Shown in pieces: positions 32,602-42,574 of a DNA stretch of 64,000 nucleotides. The DNA is taken from positions 246,001 through 310,000 of the forward strand of contig NZ_JADDYD010000001.1 of the NCBI RefSeq assembly GCF_015708155.1. The letters run 5' to 3'. Within the stretch, counting starts at the first letter, position 1. The number at the start of each line of letters is the position of its first letter. The translations under genes were made by a program, and so were the position numbers. The stretch comes from Mycoplasma sp. 'Moose RK' (GTDB lineage: Bacteria > Bacillota_I > Bacilli_A > Mycoplasmatales > Metamycoplasmataceae). A model generated the notes under the pieces. That model was not told the origin of the DNA. It saw only the letters and a program-made list of their open reading frames with translations, and ran no database searches.

Positions 32602-33225
32602 CTATTTATCACGATTTTCAACAAATTTTTGAACATCATTTTCCGATCTAAATCCCTTTTTAGCGACTTTTTTTCCATTTTCAAATGAGTCTTGATTTGC
32701 AAAACCTGCTTTTGATCTAGAAAAATTTTGTTGCGAATTTGCACGACGAAAATTGTTGTGATTGTTGTTAGTTTCAAAATTTTTTTCAATTGAAGAAAAA
32801 TCAATTTGCTGAGTTGCATCAACTGCTAAATTCTCAATATTTTGTTTATTAAATTTTGAATTTTGAAAATACTGTCTATCACCATTTTCACGCTTTAAAC
32901 CAGGTTTTCAAACGCGATTCATACGTGGTTTAGGTTTTTTTCCAAATCCTTTTTCTGAATCAAGGTTAATAATTAAGTACCGCCAAACCGTTTTTGTAAT
33001 GTTTGCACGACGGATAAATTCATCAATTAAGTCTGTTTGAATCAGTAAGTTTGCTAAAAAATACTGGCCAGTCAACGATTTTTTAATTGGATAAGCAAGA
33101 TTTGTCAACTCGAGTTTTTGCAATTTTTTTGCTGCTTGATTTCCAAAAACAGTTGAAAATAGGTTTTCTAAAACCGATGATTCTGCTTTTGGATCCAAAA
33201 TCACCATAATTTCATATTTTGGCAT
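32602..33225 (-). CDS. rpsF: Ribosomal protein S6 with long C-terminal extension
   Basis: The first ~100 residues are S6: MPKYEIMVILDPKAE, LAYPIKKSLTGQYFLANL, and the region around ITKTVWRYLIINLD. After residue 100 the protein runs on for another ~105 residues rich in Asn, Gln, Lys, Phe and Ser up to TAG 32602-32604, so it is about twice the usual length. The tail looks disordered. Extended S6 proteins occur in this mycoplasma group. It heads the S6-SSB-S18 operon. Confidence 0.92.
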
Positions 33226-33407
33226 TTCTTCTCCTTCTGGGCTATACGGGTCAATCTAAATTAATTAACCAAGGATAATTTATAAAAATTAATTCCACAA
33301 ATGCATAAAGCAAAGTCCTAGTTTTCACTTTTCAAGAAAATAGGATAACATAAATTATAGCACAAATTTTGCTTTTTTTGCAAAAATTTAAATTTTAAAC
33401 AAGAAAA

Positions 33408-34253
33408 TTATTTTTCTTGTTGCGACAAAATTCGTACTAGAAGATTAATAAGTTCTTCTTTTTTCAGTTCAGTGTAACCAGAAATTTCCAATTTTTGTGC
33501 TAATTTTTGAAGAACTGGCGCTTCTAGTTTTTGCAATCTAAGCCGAATTTCTTCCTCTTTTGATTGTCTTAAATTAATTTCATTGTTTTGAGAATCAGAA
33601 TTTTCTACTGATTGCGGGTTTTGTTTTTCAGTATCTTGGTTAGTTTTTGCAAAATTTGAATTTTTAGATTCTGCAAAACTAAAGATATCCATGACTTTTG
33701 AATAAGTTTGAGGGTCTTTTTTCATTTGCTCCATTTGCTTTTCAAAAACTTGTAATGAATGTGAAAGTTTAAAGATTGATTTTATTTTAATAACTTTCTT
33801 ATAAAAATAAGGAATAACAAAAAAATTAAGTGGTATAAGCAAAATTTGGGTAATTAAAATTCCAATGAAACTATCAGATTGCGGAGTTAAATGCCAAACC
33901 ATCAAGATGGTTGAATTTAGAATTGAAATTGATGACAAGACATGCGCAAAAAATACTGTGACGAAAGATTGGTTGCCAATACTTGCAAAATCTTTCATTC
34001 GGTAAGAACTAAAAATTGAAATAACATAGTAGAAAAGTGTTAAAATAATTAAAATAATCGATAAAATTGAAATGGTGCGTCCTCAACTTCGAAGGTCAAA
34101 ATTTAAAAATAACTGTACAAATAGTAAAATTCCCATTAAAACTAGCAAGACTGGATAAGTAAAAATTCAAACTCGATATAATTTTTTTTCATTTTGCCAC
34201 AAGTCGCTAATTGAAGGGATTTTTTCATTTTTAAAGGGATTTTCTCAAATCAT
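33408..34253 (-). CDS. Four-helix membrane protein with Rho-N/SAP-like tail
   Basis: ATG 34253 follows GGAGG. The 281-residue product has two N-terminal hydrophobic helices (around residues 35-55 and 65-85) and two more after MKDFASIGN (near 100-150). A soluble tail follows whose last 40 residues (LQKLAQKLEISGYTELKKEE, then LINLL) fit the Rho-N/SAP pattern of a small helix-loop-helix fold that often contacts nucleic acid. The function is unknown. A membrane protein with such a tail could tether nucleic acid or a protein complex to the membrane, but that is a guess. Confidence 0.6.
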
Positions 34254-34395
34254 TGATCCTCCACAAAACCTTTGTTTACTAAATAATTATAGAACAAAAT
34301 TTACAATATTATTGATAAAAAATAAAAAGTACTAATTTTATTCTTAAAATTCCATATTAAAATTATAATCTATGAATTGATTTATTTTCATTAAA

Positions 34396-34428
34396 GAAAA
34401 AGAACCTGGAATTATCAGGTTCTTTTTC
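34396..34428 (-). terminator. Terminator of tmRNA
   Basis: GAAAAAGAACCTG (34396-34408) pairs perfectly with 34416-34428. It lies 4 bases after the tmRNA CCA end on the minus strand. Confidence 0.75.
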
Positions 34429-34431
34429 ATA

Positions 34432-34839
34432 TGGTGGAGGTGCGGGGAGTCGAACCCCGATCCAAAAATAAAAACCTAATGAAATCTACAGTTTAAATAA
34501 TAAGGAGTTTAATAAGGTGAACCAATTAAGTAGAAATTACGAAGGATAATATTAATTGGTAATTTAACAAATTGTGAATTTTACACTATTATTTTTTTGA
34601 AATGTTTCAAAAAAATAAAAAAGAAGTGTAACAAGAAGAATTAAAGTTTTGTATTAAGCGTATCTAGAAAACAGCGGAGTAATTATTACTAATTGAACTT
34701 GAAACTAAAAAGTCAGTATCTACTGTGCTAGTTTGTTTTTTTAAATTTTTTGCGTTTTAATTTAGAAATTGGTATTATGGTCTACCAGACCACTGCATTC
34801 AAAAAGATTTCTATAATTGTCAAATCCTTACTCACCCCC
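34432..34839 (-). ncRNA. ssrA: tmRNA (ssrA)
   Basis: The 5' GGGGGTGAGTAAGGATTTGACA and the 3' GGGTTCGACTCCCCGC with CACCTCC-A-CCA form the tRNA-like domain. The seven-base acceptor stem pairs with one G-U. The tag frame resumes at GCA (34751-34753) and runs 29 codons to TAG (34664-34666). It begins AKNLKKQTSTVDTDF and ends SISNNYSAVF. A pseudoknot-rich, AT-rich remainder follows. tmRNA frees stalled ribosomes and tags the unfinished protein. The promoter may be an extended -10 (TGCTATTTA) about 15 bases upstream. Confidence 0.93.
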
Positions 34840-35090
34840 ATAAAAAATTTATTTAAATAGCAAATCATAATTTGTATATTTTTAACGTTTTATATATTTT
34901 ATAAATAATTATATCAAATAATTAAAATAAAAACTTAAAAAAAATCTTAATGTCTTAGTAAGTTTAGAATTTAAACTTAAAAACACTAATAATTCAATAA
35001 CTTTCTCAAAAAAAAAAAAAAAATACTATATAAAATCAATATTTTCTTTCTAGTTTTTTACAAATTTTCAAGAAAATTTAAAGCAAAAAA
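34840..35090. other. AT-rich gap upstream of tmRNA, with A16 run
   Basis: No gene is seen in these 251 bases. A run of 16 A lies at 35008-35023, between the end of the dnaI-like gene and the tmRNA promoter. Confidence 0.5.
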
Positions 35091-35942
35091 TTAGTCAGAT
35101 TTTATAAAATCATTTCAAATCGAATCAGAAGTTCCATATGTTTCAAACAAATTTATCATTTTTTTCATTAATTGAATTTTATTCTTTTTAGAATAATGAA
35201 AATTAGAACCATATTCTTGATCAAGAAAATCGGAATCAAAACCTAAAAAAGTGATTTTTTTACTTGTAATCCTATCAATTAAAATAATTCTTAAATCAGA
35301 TAAAAACCAATTTGTGGAGCTATTTAGGACATCAAATTCAATAATTAGAACGTCGACCTCCTTCAATTTGCTAGTTAAATTAGTTTTTTTTTCAATAATA
35401 AAAGATGTTAATTCTGCTAAATTAAAGTAGGCAACTCTCATGTTGTTTCGGGCGAAAATAATTGCAAACGATTTCAATAAATAACTGCGAATGATGCTAT
35501 CACCGCCTCGCCAATAAATCAATTTATCCCTTTGGATTATATTTTTGAAAGTTGGTTTGTAATTTTTAAGGGGCGGTAACTTTTTCAAGGCGACTCTTCT
35601 TTCCTTAAAAAAATTAATAAAATCATCATAATTATGAAAGCTAATTTCCGGCAATAAAAAATTTTGTGCAAAATTTTTTTGTTCAACTGAAGGGCTGTAA
35701 ATTGCAGTAATTTTGCTAACTAATTTATTTGTATATTCATTTCGAACTATTTCGTACTTTTGATTTTTGTCATTATGGAGTCAACCAATAAAAAAAAGAT
35801 CAAGGTTTTGTTCAAATTCGGTTTTGCTAATTTGCAATTTTTTAATAAATTGAGCAAGTTTTTCATCTTTGCAAGCGATCTCATAATCCAAATTATAATC
35901 GCTTTTTTCCTTCAACGATTTGTTAATAAAGTCCAAATTCAT
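35091..35942 (-). CDS. dnaI: DnaI-like helicase loader with degenerate P-loop
   Basis: The 283-residue product follows a DnaB/DnaD-like gene, the usual partner order. The N-terminal ~110 residues are mixed helical. The C-terminal ATPase-like domain keeps the fold order: KLIYWRGGDSIIRSYLLKSF at the P-loop position (145-153 for RGGDSIIRS), DVLIIEFDVLNSS at Walker B, and ITFLGFDSDF at the sensor. The glycine-lysine-threonine of Walker A is missing. It may load helicase without hydrolysing ATP, or act only as a scaffold. Identity rests on synteny and pattern, not on a search. Confidence 0.65.
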
Positions 35943-35944
35943 TG

Positions 35945-36907
35945 TTAAATCCAGCCTTCTCCGGAGTTTAATTCGTTAAAAATTCAATCTAAATCTTCAG
36001 ATTTTAAGGTGCTTTTTTTTGTTGATTCTGCAGTTTTAGTCGCATAAAAATTTTCATCTAAATGAAAGTTATTTGCAGGAAAACTGCTTTTTTTCATCTT
36101 TGACTGATAAATTTGTGAAAGTTCAAGTTCAACATCGCTGCCACTTTTAATATTATTTTTTCACAAATCATCAAGAATTACTTCAATATAATTTTTAATG
36201 ATTTTACCGTTCACTTTGAAGCAATATTCAATTACAGAGTTAATTGCGTGGTTTGAAAAGTCTTTTTGAGTTTGAATTTGTAATAAGATCTGCTTCAAAC
36301 GTGGGCGTAATTTTTCCTTTGTTAAATAAAAATGATAATTTTCAAAATCAAGGACTTTTTTTGCATTGTTGCTTTCAACACCTTGAAAAAGTAACAAGTC
36401 CTGTTGTTGAAGTTGGATTTCGGGTTTTTTACAATCAAAAACTTCATAAAATTTTTTTGAAATATTTGCTAACTTATGCAAATCAACCAAGGAATTCTGC
36501 GGTTTTTTATCCTGTTTTATAAACCAAGCCAATAAATTTTCATAAACTGGTTTTGTAATTTTCTGAACAATACAAGGTCTAAGATACGGGTTTTTGCTGA
36601 TTTGAATCGGGAAAAGTGGCTTTTTTAGAGCAATAATATATTTTTTTGAATCATTATCATAAAAGGTTTGAATTAAATAAACAGCTTCTAAAATTATGCG
36701 ATTTTTGTGAAAAGTAGCAGAGTTAATTTTGAAAATTTGCTCTAAAAAATCATAATTTATTGCCTGATTGCTATTTTTAATACTCAAAAAATACTGGTAC
36801 AAAGTTAGACCTTCTGACTTAATGAGTGGAAAATAAAAATAAAGTAAATTGTTTATATCTTCATTTGTGAAATTGTGTTCTGAAATTACAAAGTAGCCTT
36901 GCATCAT
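35945..36907 (-). CDS. DnaB/DnaD-like replication initiation protein
   Basis: I chose ATG 36907 (MMQGYFVISEHNFTNEDINN), which starts 18 bases after the upstream stop. A GTG at 36976 would overlap that gene by 52 bases. The 320-residue protein shows the N-terminal pattern of DnaB/DnaD winged-helix proteins (NNLLYFYFPLIKSEGLTLYQYF) and, near its middle, a helical block ending in a DnaB_2-like NHAINSVIEYCF stretch. In Firmicutes this protein helps load the replicative helicase with DnaI. It sits between CoaE and DnaI as in related genomes. Confidence 0.65.
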
Positions 36908-36924
36908 AGCATTTAATTTTACAA

Positions 36925-38262
36925 CTATTTGAAAACTTTTCGAAAAAATTTTGGAAAAAATCGTGCTTTTTTCCACTTTTTATCTGAGATTTTGACATCA
37001 TAAAATTCAATTTTTATTTCATTTAACAAACTATTTTTTGCCGAAATGGATTTTTCAACTTTTTTTTGTTGAATGTTCAAAACTCTTTGTTTTTCATCGG
37101 TAACAATTCAGATAATTTTTGAAAAAAATTTCAAAAAATTGGCATTTTTAGTTCACAAATTAGGGATTTCAACAAAATGATAATAATTTTCGTTTAAATG
37201 TTTTTCCAATATTGGGTAAATTTCCATTTCAATTAAATCGCGATTTTCTTGGGAAGAAACCATAAAATCACGAATTTTATTTTTATTTATATGATTTTGA
37301 TTGACAAAATCAGGTCTTATTTTCTTAATTTTTAGAAAACAATCACCATTGTTTTGATAGCAATTTGCAAAAAAATCATCAGTGTACAAAACTGAATATC
37401 CAAAGGTTTCAACTTTTTTCAAAAAGGTGGTTTTTCCAACTGCATATTTACCAACAACTGCTGCAGTTTTAGGCTTAAAAATAAAATTTTCAAGCGCTTT
37501 TGCAACCCCAAATTTCTTAGAAAAACCTATAAAATGAGCGGTTTTTTTCAAATTTTTTGAACTATTTTTCATTGCAATCAAAGTTTTAACAATACCTTTT
37601 ACAGAAACATCATTATCTGAATCACCGATGTGAAAAGCTCGATCAAGGCTAATTTTTTCAAGGTCAGCAACAAAAAAAGCACCAACGCCTTTTGACGCAT
37701 TTTGATCCGTAATTTCAAGGGTAAAACCTTTATTTACAATACAAATTTGCAATTGGTGAGCAAATTTTTTATCAAGAAATTCTTTAAATTTTTTCACTTT
37801 TTGCGGAAAAAGTGAAAAAATTGAAATTTTATTTAATTTTTTTGGAATTTCTAGATCCTTATAACATAAAAGTTTGTATTTTGAAAATTTTTGAAATAAA
37901 AATTTAAAAAAATTACCAGAATAGGCAGTTTCGGAGTTTAATGCAATTGCAAATTTTCACTTTTTTGCCAAATTGATAATTTCGACAAAAATTTCGTGCT
38001 TGATTTCTCAAGTTTTAATTAAATTAAGATTTTTGTCAAAAATTTCAGCACCATTAAGACAAATGTAAAATTTAGCGCTGATTTTTTCGCCAATTCTGAC
38101 AACTTCAGCAGTCAATTTTCGACCTGTTGAAATTACAATTGAGCATTCTTTTGCCAATTTTTGCACTGCATGAAGATTTTGCGCAGAAACTTGCGCATTT
38201 TTTCCACTTTTAACATCCAAAAGTGTGCCGTCTAAATCAAAAAAACCAATTTTATACCACAT
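36925..38262 (-). CDS. coaE: Cof-type HAD hydrolase fused to dephospho-CoA kinase
   Basis: One uninterrupted frame of 445 residues (TGA as Trp) joins two enzymes. Residues 1-255 are a Cof-like HAD phosphatase: FDLDGTLL at 8-15, VISTGRKLTAEV near 44, and GDSDNDVS at 213-220. Residues 265-445 are CoaE-like: P-loop VVGKYAVGKTT at 269-279, LYTDDFFANCY near 295, then the lid and adenine regions. CoaE performs the last step of coenzyme A synthesis. In related mollicutes the two genes are neighbours, so fusion is plausible. Translation starts at ATG 38262. The cap domain is short. Confidence 0.8.
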
Positions 38263-38445
38263 GTTTCAATATTTTTATTATAATTATATTAAAAATCATG
38301 ATAAAATTAGTGCTTGATTTATCAGTTATGATAATCGTTTTTTATTAATTCTAATTTTTTTAGAATAATAAAGCGATTAAATTTTGATTTTAAAACATTA
38401 ATTATAAAATAATTTTTTATATTTTCAGAGGACCGAAAATTTTAT

Positions 38446-40551
38446 ATGAAAAAACAGAATATATTCCAAAAAATTGCCAATTTGAATTCTGAAAATAAAC
38501 AAAAAAATGAACAAAAACCTGCAAAATCAAAGACAAAAAAGATTTTGCTAACATCGCTGGGAATTGGTGGTTTTTCACTAACTTTAGGTCTTGGAATTGG
38601 GATTCCACTTTATTTTTCAAGTCAGAAAAATAATTTGCTAAACAAACGAAATCCTAATGATGATGCTGTAATTTTTAAGTCGCCTAAATCAACAAAAAAC
38701 CTAAAAATAAGTGATGTTTTGGCAATTTTTAATTCTACAAATGCAAAACAGCGTGAAAATCTTTTGAAAGCACAAAAAAATCTAATTGAATTTCTATATA
38801 ATCAAGAATATTATGCTTCCAAAGTTTTTCAGTCTGCATGGGAAAACACAAATTCCGAAAAAACCACCGGAAATTCAAGGAAATTTTCTTTGCAATCATT
38901 TTCAGAAATCCGTGAGTCGCAAAAAAAATATTTAGAAGATGAGCGTTCCCGCTACCAGCGAACTTTTGGTTTTAACAATTGGGAGTCAGAATTTAATAAA
39001 TATTTGAATTCTGACCCGCGCTTCAATAGTGCCATCAATTTTGATCAGGCAGTTGATGCTTTGACAATTTCGAATGCACGTGAAATCGCTTTTTCACGGT
39101 TCAAACTTGAATTTAACAAAAATTTTACAAAAAGCGACATCGAAGATCGAATTTTGAAAGATGACATAAAGGATGAAAAAGGAATTGTTGTTTTCAAAAA
39201 AGGTGATAAATTATTTAAAGGTTTGATTGAACTTGGAAAAAATGCTTTTGTTCCTGATATTTCTGCGCCAAAATCAGGAAAGGATTTGGAAATAAAGGAT
39301 CAAAAAGTTGCTGCTTTTCTTAGTCAATCTTACATAAAAGATTACATGAATCCTGAAAAAATAATCAAGCAAATCTACTTTGATGCATCAGCACCTTTGC
39401 GGGGAAATTTTAATTTTTACAAAATTTCCCAAATTAGCATTAATGCTAAACCTAATGACAAAGATGCAAAAGCACCTTGAATTTTAACAAAAGAAACTCT
39501 GGAACAACTTTTGGCATACAAGATTTTAGTTGCTGATTCAACTTCCTCAACTGCAAAAAATGTTTCTAATAATTTAGAGTTGATTGAAAAATTTCAGGGG
39601 GGAAATTCCACTGATCCTGTTCAAAATAGACAAGACAAAATTTTGTTGTCAACACTTATTTATGAAAAAAATAAGGAGAATGCTAGCAAATTTGGCGAAT
39701 TACCAGTTGTTTCTTTAAATCAACTTTTAAATAATAATGAGGCAAGTTATGTTTTTGCTTTCATGCCAAATTTGTTTGCTAATAATCAAAAAACGAATCT
39801 TTTTAGCAAAATCTTGTTTGAAAAATTAAAAACAAGTGTTTTCAAAGATGCGCCAAGCATTTTAGTTGCCCCTTCTTCTTTGAATTCAAAGTCAATTTCT
39901 GAAATTAGCGCCTTAAATCAACGATTAAAATCGTTTATTAACGGGCTTTCTGAGAACCAAATCAAGGAAGCTGGAAAAGCGTTTTTGGAAACCTTTGCGG
40001 CTAGCGCAAATGACACAAGAATAAAATCTGTCTATGAAATAGGTAACAATTTAAAAGTTATCAGCGATTCAAAAGGGCTAAAAGTTTTAGCTACAACAAA
40101 AATTTCCTCTATTGAGCAATTTAATGAAATTATCAAAAAACAATTGCAATTAAATGCGAATAATCAGTTGGATCCAAAGCAGAATTCAACCATAAATTTA
40201 AGCGAACTTTTTGCTGATATTTCCAATAATGACTTCATTCAGGCGCTATTGATTGACGATCCTGAGTACCAAAAACAGCTAAAAACCGCTTCTGAGCAGG
40301 AACAAAGCGATTTTTTATCCTCAGTTGCCCAGGCCGCAAAGAATTATCTAAATTTTTACATTTTAGATCAAGTTTTAAGAATAAATGGCAAATTACAAGA
40401 CTATATTACTAATGCAACTTTGAATAATTTAAATGCTGATTTTCACTATAACAATGCAGCTGAACGGTGGGAATTGGCGGGAAACCCTAATAAAGAATTG
40501 CGCCAAGCAATCATTGACAAATTGGAAAGTTTGTTCCAATTTAGGCGCTAG
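38446..40551 (+). CDS. p80: P80-like HinT-associated membrane protein
   Basis: The 701-residue product starts at ATG 38446 behind GAGGACCG. A basic cytoplasmic N-terminus of about 30 residues, one membrane helix (ILLTSLGIGGFSLTLGLGIG, about residues 33-55) and a long external part follow. With P60 and HinT encoded next, this matches the P80-P60-HinT cluster of M. hominis, M. hyorhinis and relatives, where P80 and P60 form a surface complex and HinT binds from inside. Function beyond that is unknown. A TGA Trp lies at 39478-39480. Confidence 0.8.
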
Positions 40552-40565
40552 GTGAAAGGAAATCA

Positions 40566-42155
40566 GTGAAAACTTTTTTGAAAAATATGAAAAAAAAGCA
40601 ACTTTTTGTTACTTTTTTGTTAACTTCGTTCCCGCTTGCTTTGGTATCTTGTACAATTGAAGTTACAACAACGCAACGCGCTGAAGAAGATAGGAAATTG
40701 TCCTCAACTGATGCCAAAAATTTTGTTGAAAATGAATATGTAAAAAATATTTTGGCAGAAAATTTCTTTAAATCATCTAGTTTAAACCTTGATGCTGAAT
40801 TTGCAAACACAAATTCAGCTTTTTTTGCCCAGGCAAAAAGAGCCTTTGATTTTTACCAAAATTATCAGGTTGGTCTTGAACCAACTTATAGTTTAAAATT
40901 AATTGCAGATTTGCAGAATAAAAATGCGCTTTCCACAAGCGAATTTGCCACACTTTCAGCGCAAGCAGGTTACAAAAAAATTTTTAATAGTGAAGCTTTT
41001 ATAATTCTTTATAAAAATTTTGCAACCGGAATTGCACAAACTATTAATAAAATGTTATTAGTTCGTAGTTATTTAACACAGTTAACTGACAAAAGTTTGC
41101 TTGAAAACTCGCAAATTTACAAGGATGGAATCTCTGATAAAAGCCCATCATCAATTCGCGAACTTTTTCAAAGTATTGACCCTAACTCACCAGATTTTTT
41201 TCTAATTTACTTGATGCTAAACAAAAGTCCAGCACAAATTTGGCAATTTGAATCAAATGATCAAAATAGCATTAGTACTTTTAGTCAGCTATCAGTGAAA
41301 GACGTAAATTCATTTAATAATTTTTTACGAAGTGAAAAAATTGATTCAAAATCAACTCGAAAAGAACAAGAATTTGAAAAATTAGGTACCAATGACAGTT
41401 TAGATTCTTCATTATTACTTGGTTATTCAGGCATTTTGTACCGCCAAAATGTTAATCAGGGTGACTTGAGTTTTCAAATTAAGGATTTGAAAACTCAAGG
41501 CCAGGTAAAATCTGGTTTTTTCGATTCACAAACCAATTTAATTTGGTCATCTGACCAAATTAAAAATTTTGTACTTTTTGCAAAAGCAAAAATTTTTCCA
41601 GTTGTTTTTAAAGATGGTTTTGATAAAAAAAATACTAACAATAAAGTAGAAATTTCGGATCTTGAAATTAAAACAAGCGGAAATCTTTCTGGTATTGAAT
41701 ACAAAATTCAAAGAATTTTTCCTGATTTAAATTCAGATAAATTAATAACCGCAATTGTTGAAATTAAAATAGGTTCAGCAAAATATTTTTATAGCGCTCA
41801 AATCTCTTGAGACGAAAAAAAATTTTATTTTAACCCTGAGATCAATACAAATGGCAATAATTTGCCTACCATTGGTGATGGAATTCCTTCAACTTTACCT
41901 GATTTATCAAAAATTTCGGTAAAATATGTTAATAAATTGGCGCCTTTGTATGATAAAGTTGTCACTGATTCTTCAGGAAAAAAGGTTTATTTTTCTTTAG
42001 ATAACACTCCTTGAAAAACTGATGTTCAAAAAACTATATTAGCATATTCATTATATTTGGCTGACCAAACGGGAATTTTTCAGGATGCAAAAAATTTTTT
42101 TGAATCAACAGGGTATAAAACTGAAATAATTGATAAAATAATTAAGGAAAAATAG
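40566..42155 (+). CDS. p60: P60-like HinT-associated lipoprotein
   Basis: The frame opens with GTG 40566 behind GAAAGGAA; the ATG at 40587 also gives a full signal peptide. The lipobox LVSC (Cys 29 from the GTG) marks a lipoprotein. The 529-residue product is followed by hinT with an 8-base gap, the P80-P60-HinT arrangement. P60 is thought to complex with P80 on the outer face. TGA Trp codons lie at 41808 and 42012. Confidence 0.8.
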
Positions 42156-42163
42156 GTGTTTAC

Positions 42164-42490
42164 ATGGAAAATAAAGAATTATTTTTAAAAATAATTGACA
42201 GAGAACTTCCTGCAAAAATTATTTTTGAAGACGAAAAAGTAATTGCATTTCTTGACAAATTCCCCGCTTCCCCAGGTCATTTTCTTGTTGTTCCAAAAAA
42301 ATATTCACGAAATTTATTTACAATTAGTGACGAGGACTTAGCTTATTTAATGCAAAAGGCAAGACAATTAGCTCTAGAACAAATTAAAGAACTTGGTGCA
42401 ACTGGCTTTAAATTGTTAGTAAATAATGAAAAAAGCGCTGCACAAACAATTTTTCATACCCACGTTCACATTATTCCATTTTATAAATAG
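42164..42490 (+). CDS. hinT: HinT, HIT-family nucleotide hydrolase
   Basis: The 108-residue protein has the HIT layout: FLKIIDRELPAKIIFEDEKV, DKFPASPGHFLVVPK, and the catalytic triad HTHVHIIPF at 98-106. HinT hydrolyses nucleoside phosphoramidates and adenylates, including aminoacyl-AMP. In mycoplasmas it associates with P80/P60. It ends just before a strong hairpin. Confidence 0.95.
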   Translation: MENKELFLKIIDRELPAKIIFEDEKVIAFLDKFPASPGHFLVVPKKYSRNLFTISDEDLAYLMQKARQLALEQIKELGATGFKLLVNNEKSAAQTIFHTHVHIIPFYK

Positions 42491-42507
42491 TTTTATAAAA
42501 AAACTTA

Positions 42508-42543
42508 AAACATTTCTTTTTTGCATTAAAAAAAGAAATGTTT
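42508..42543 (+). terminator. Terminator after hinT
   Basis: AAACATTTCTTTTTT (42508-42522) pairs perfectly with 42529-42543 around a 6-base loop. Confidence 0.6.
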
Positions 42544-42574
42544 GCTAATGTCTATCTAAAAATAAATTCAAAAA

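Noticed and set aside
36907-36976. GTG start for the DnaB/DnaD-like gene
   Set aside because: It overlaps the upstream gene by 52 bases without a Shine-Dalgarno and adds a basic segment not expected at the family's N-terminus.
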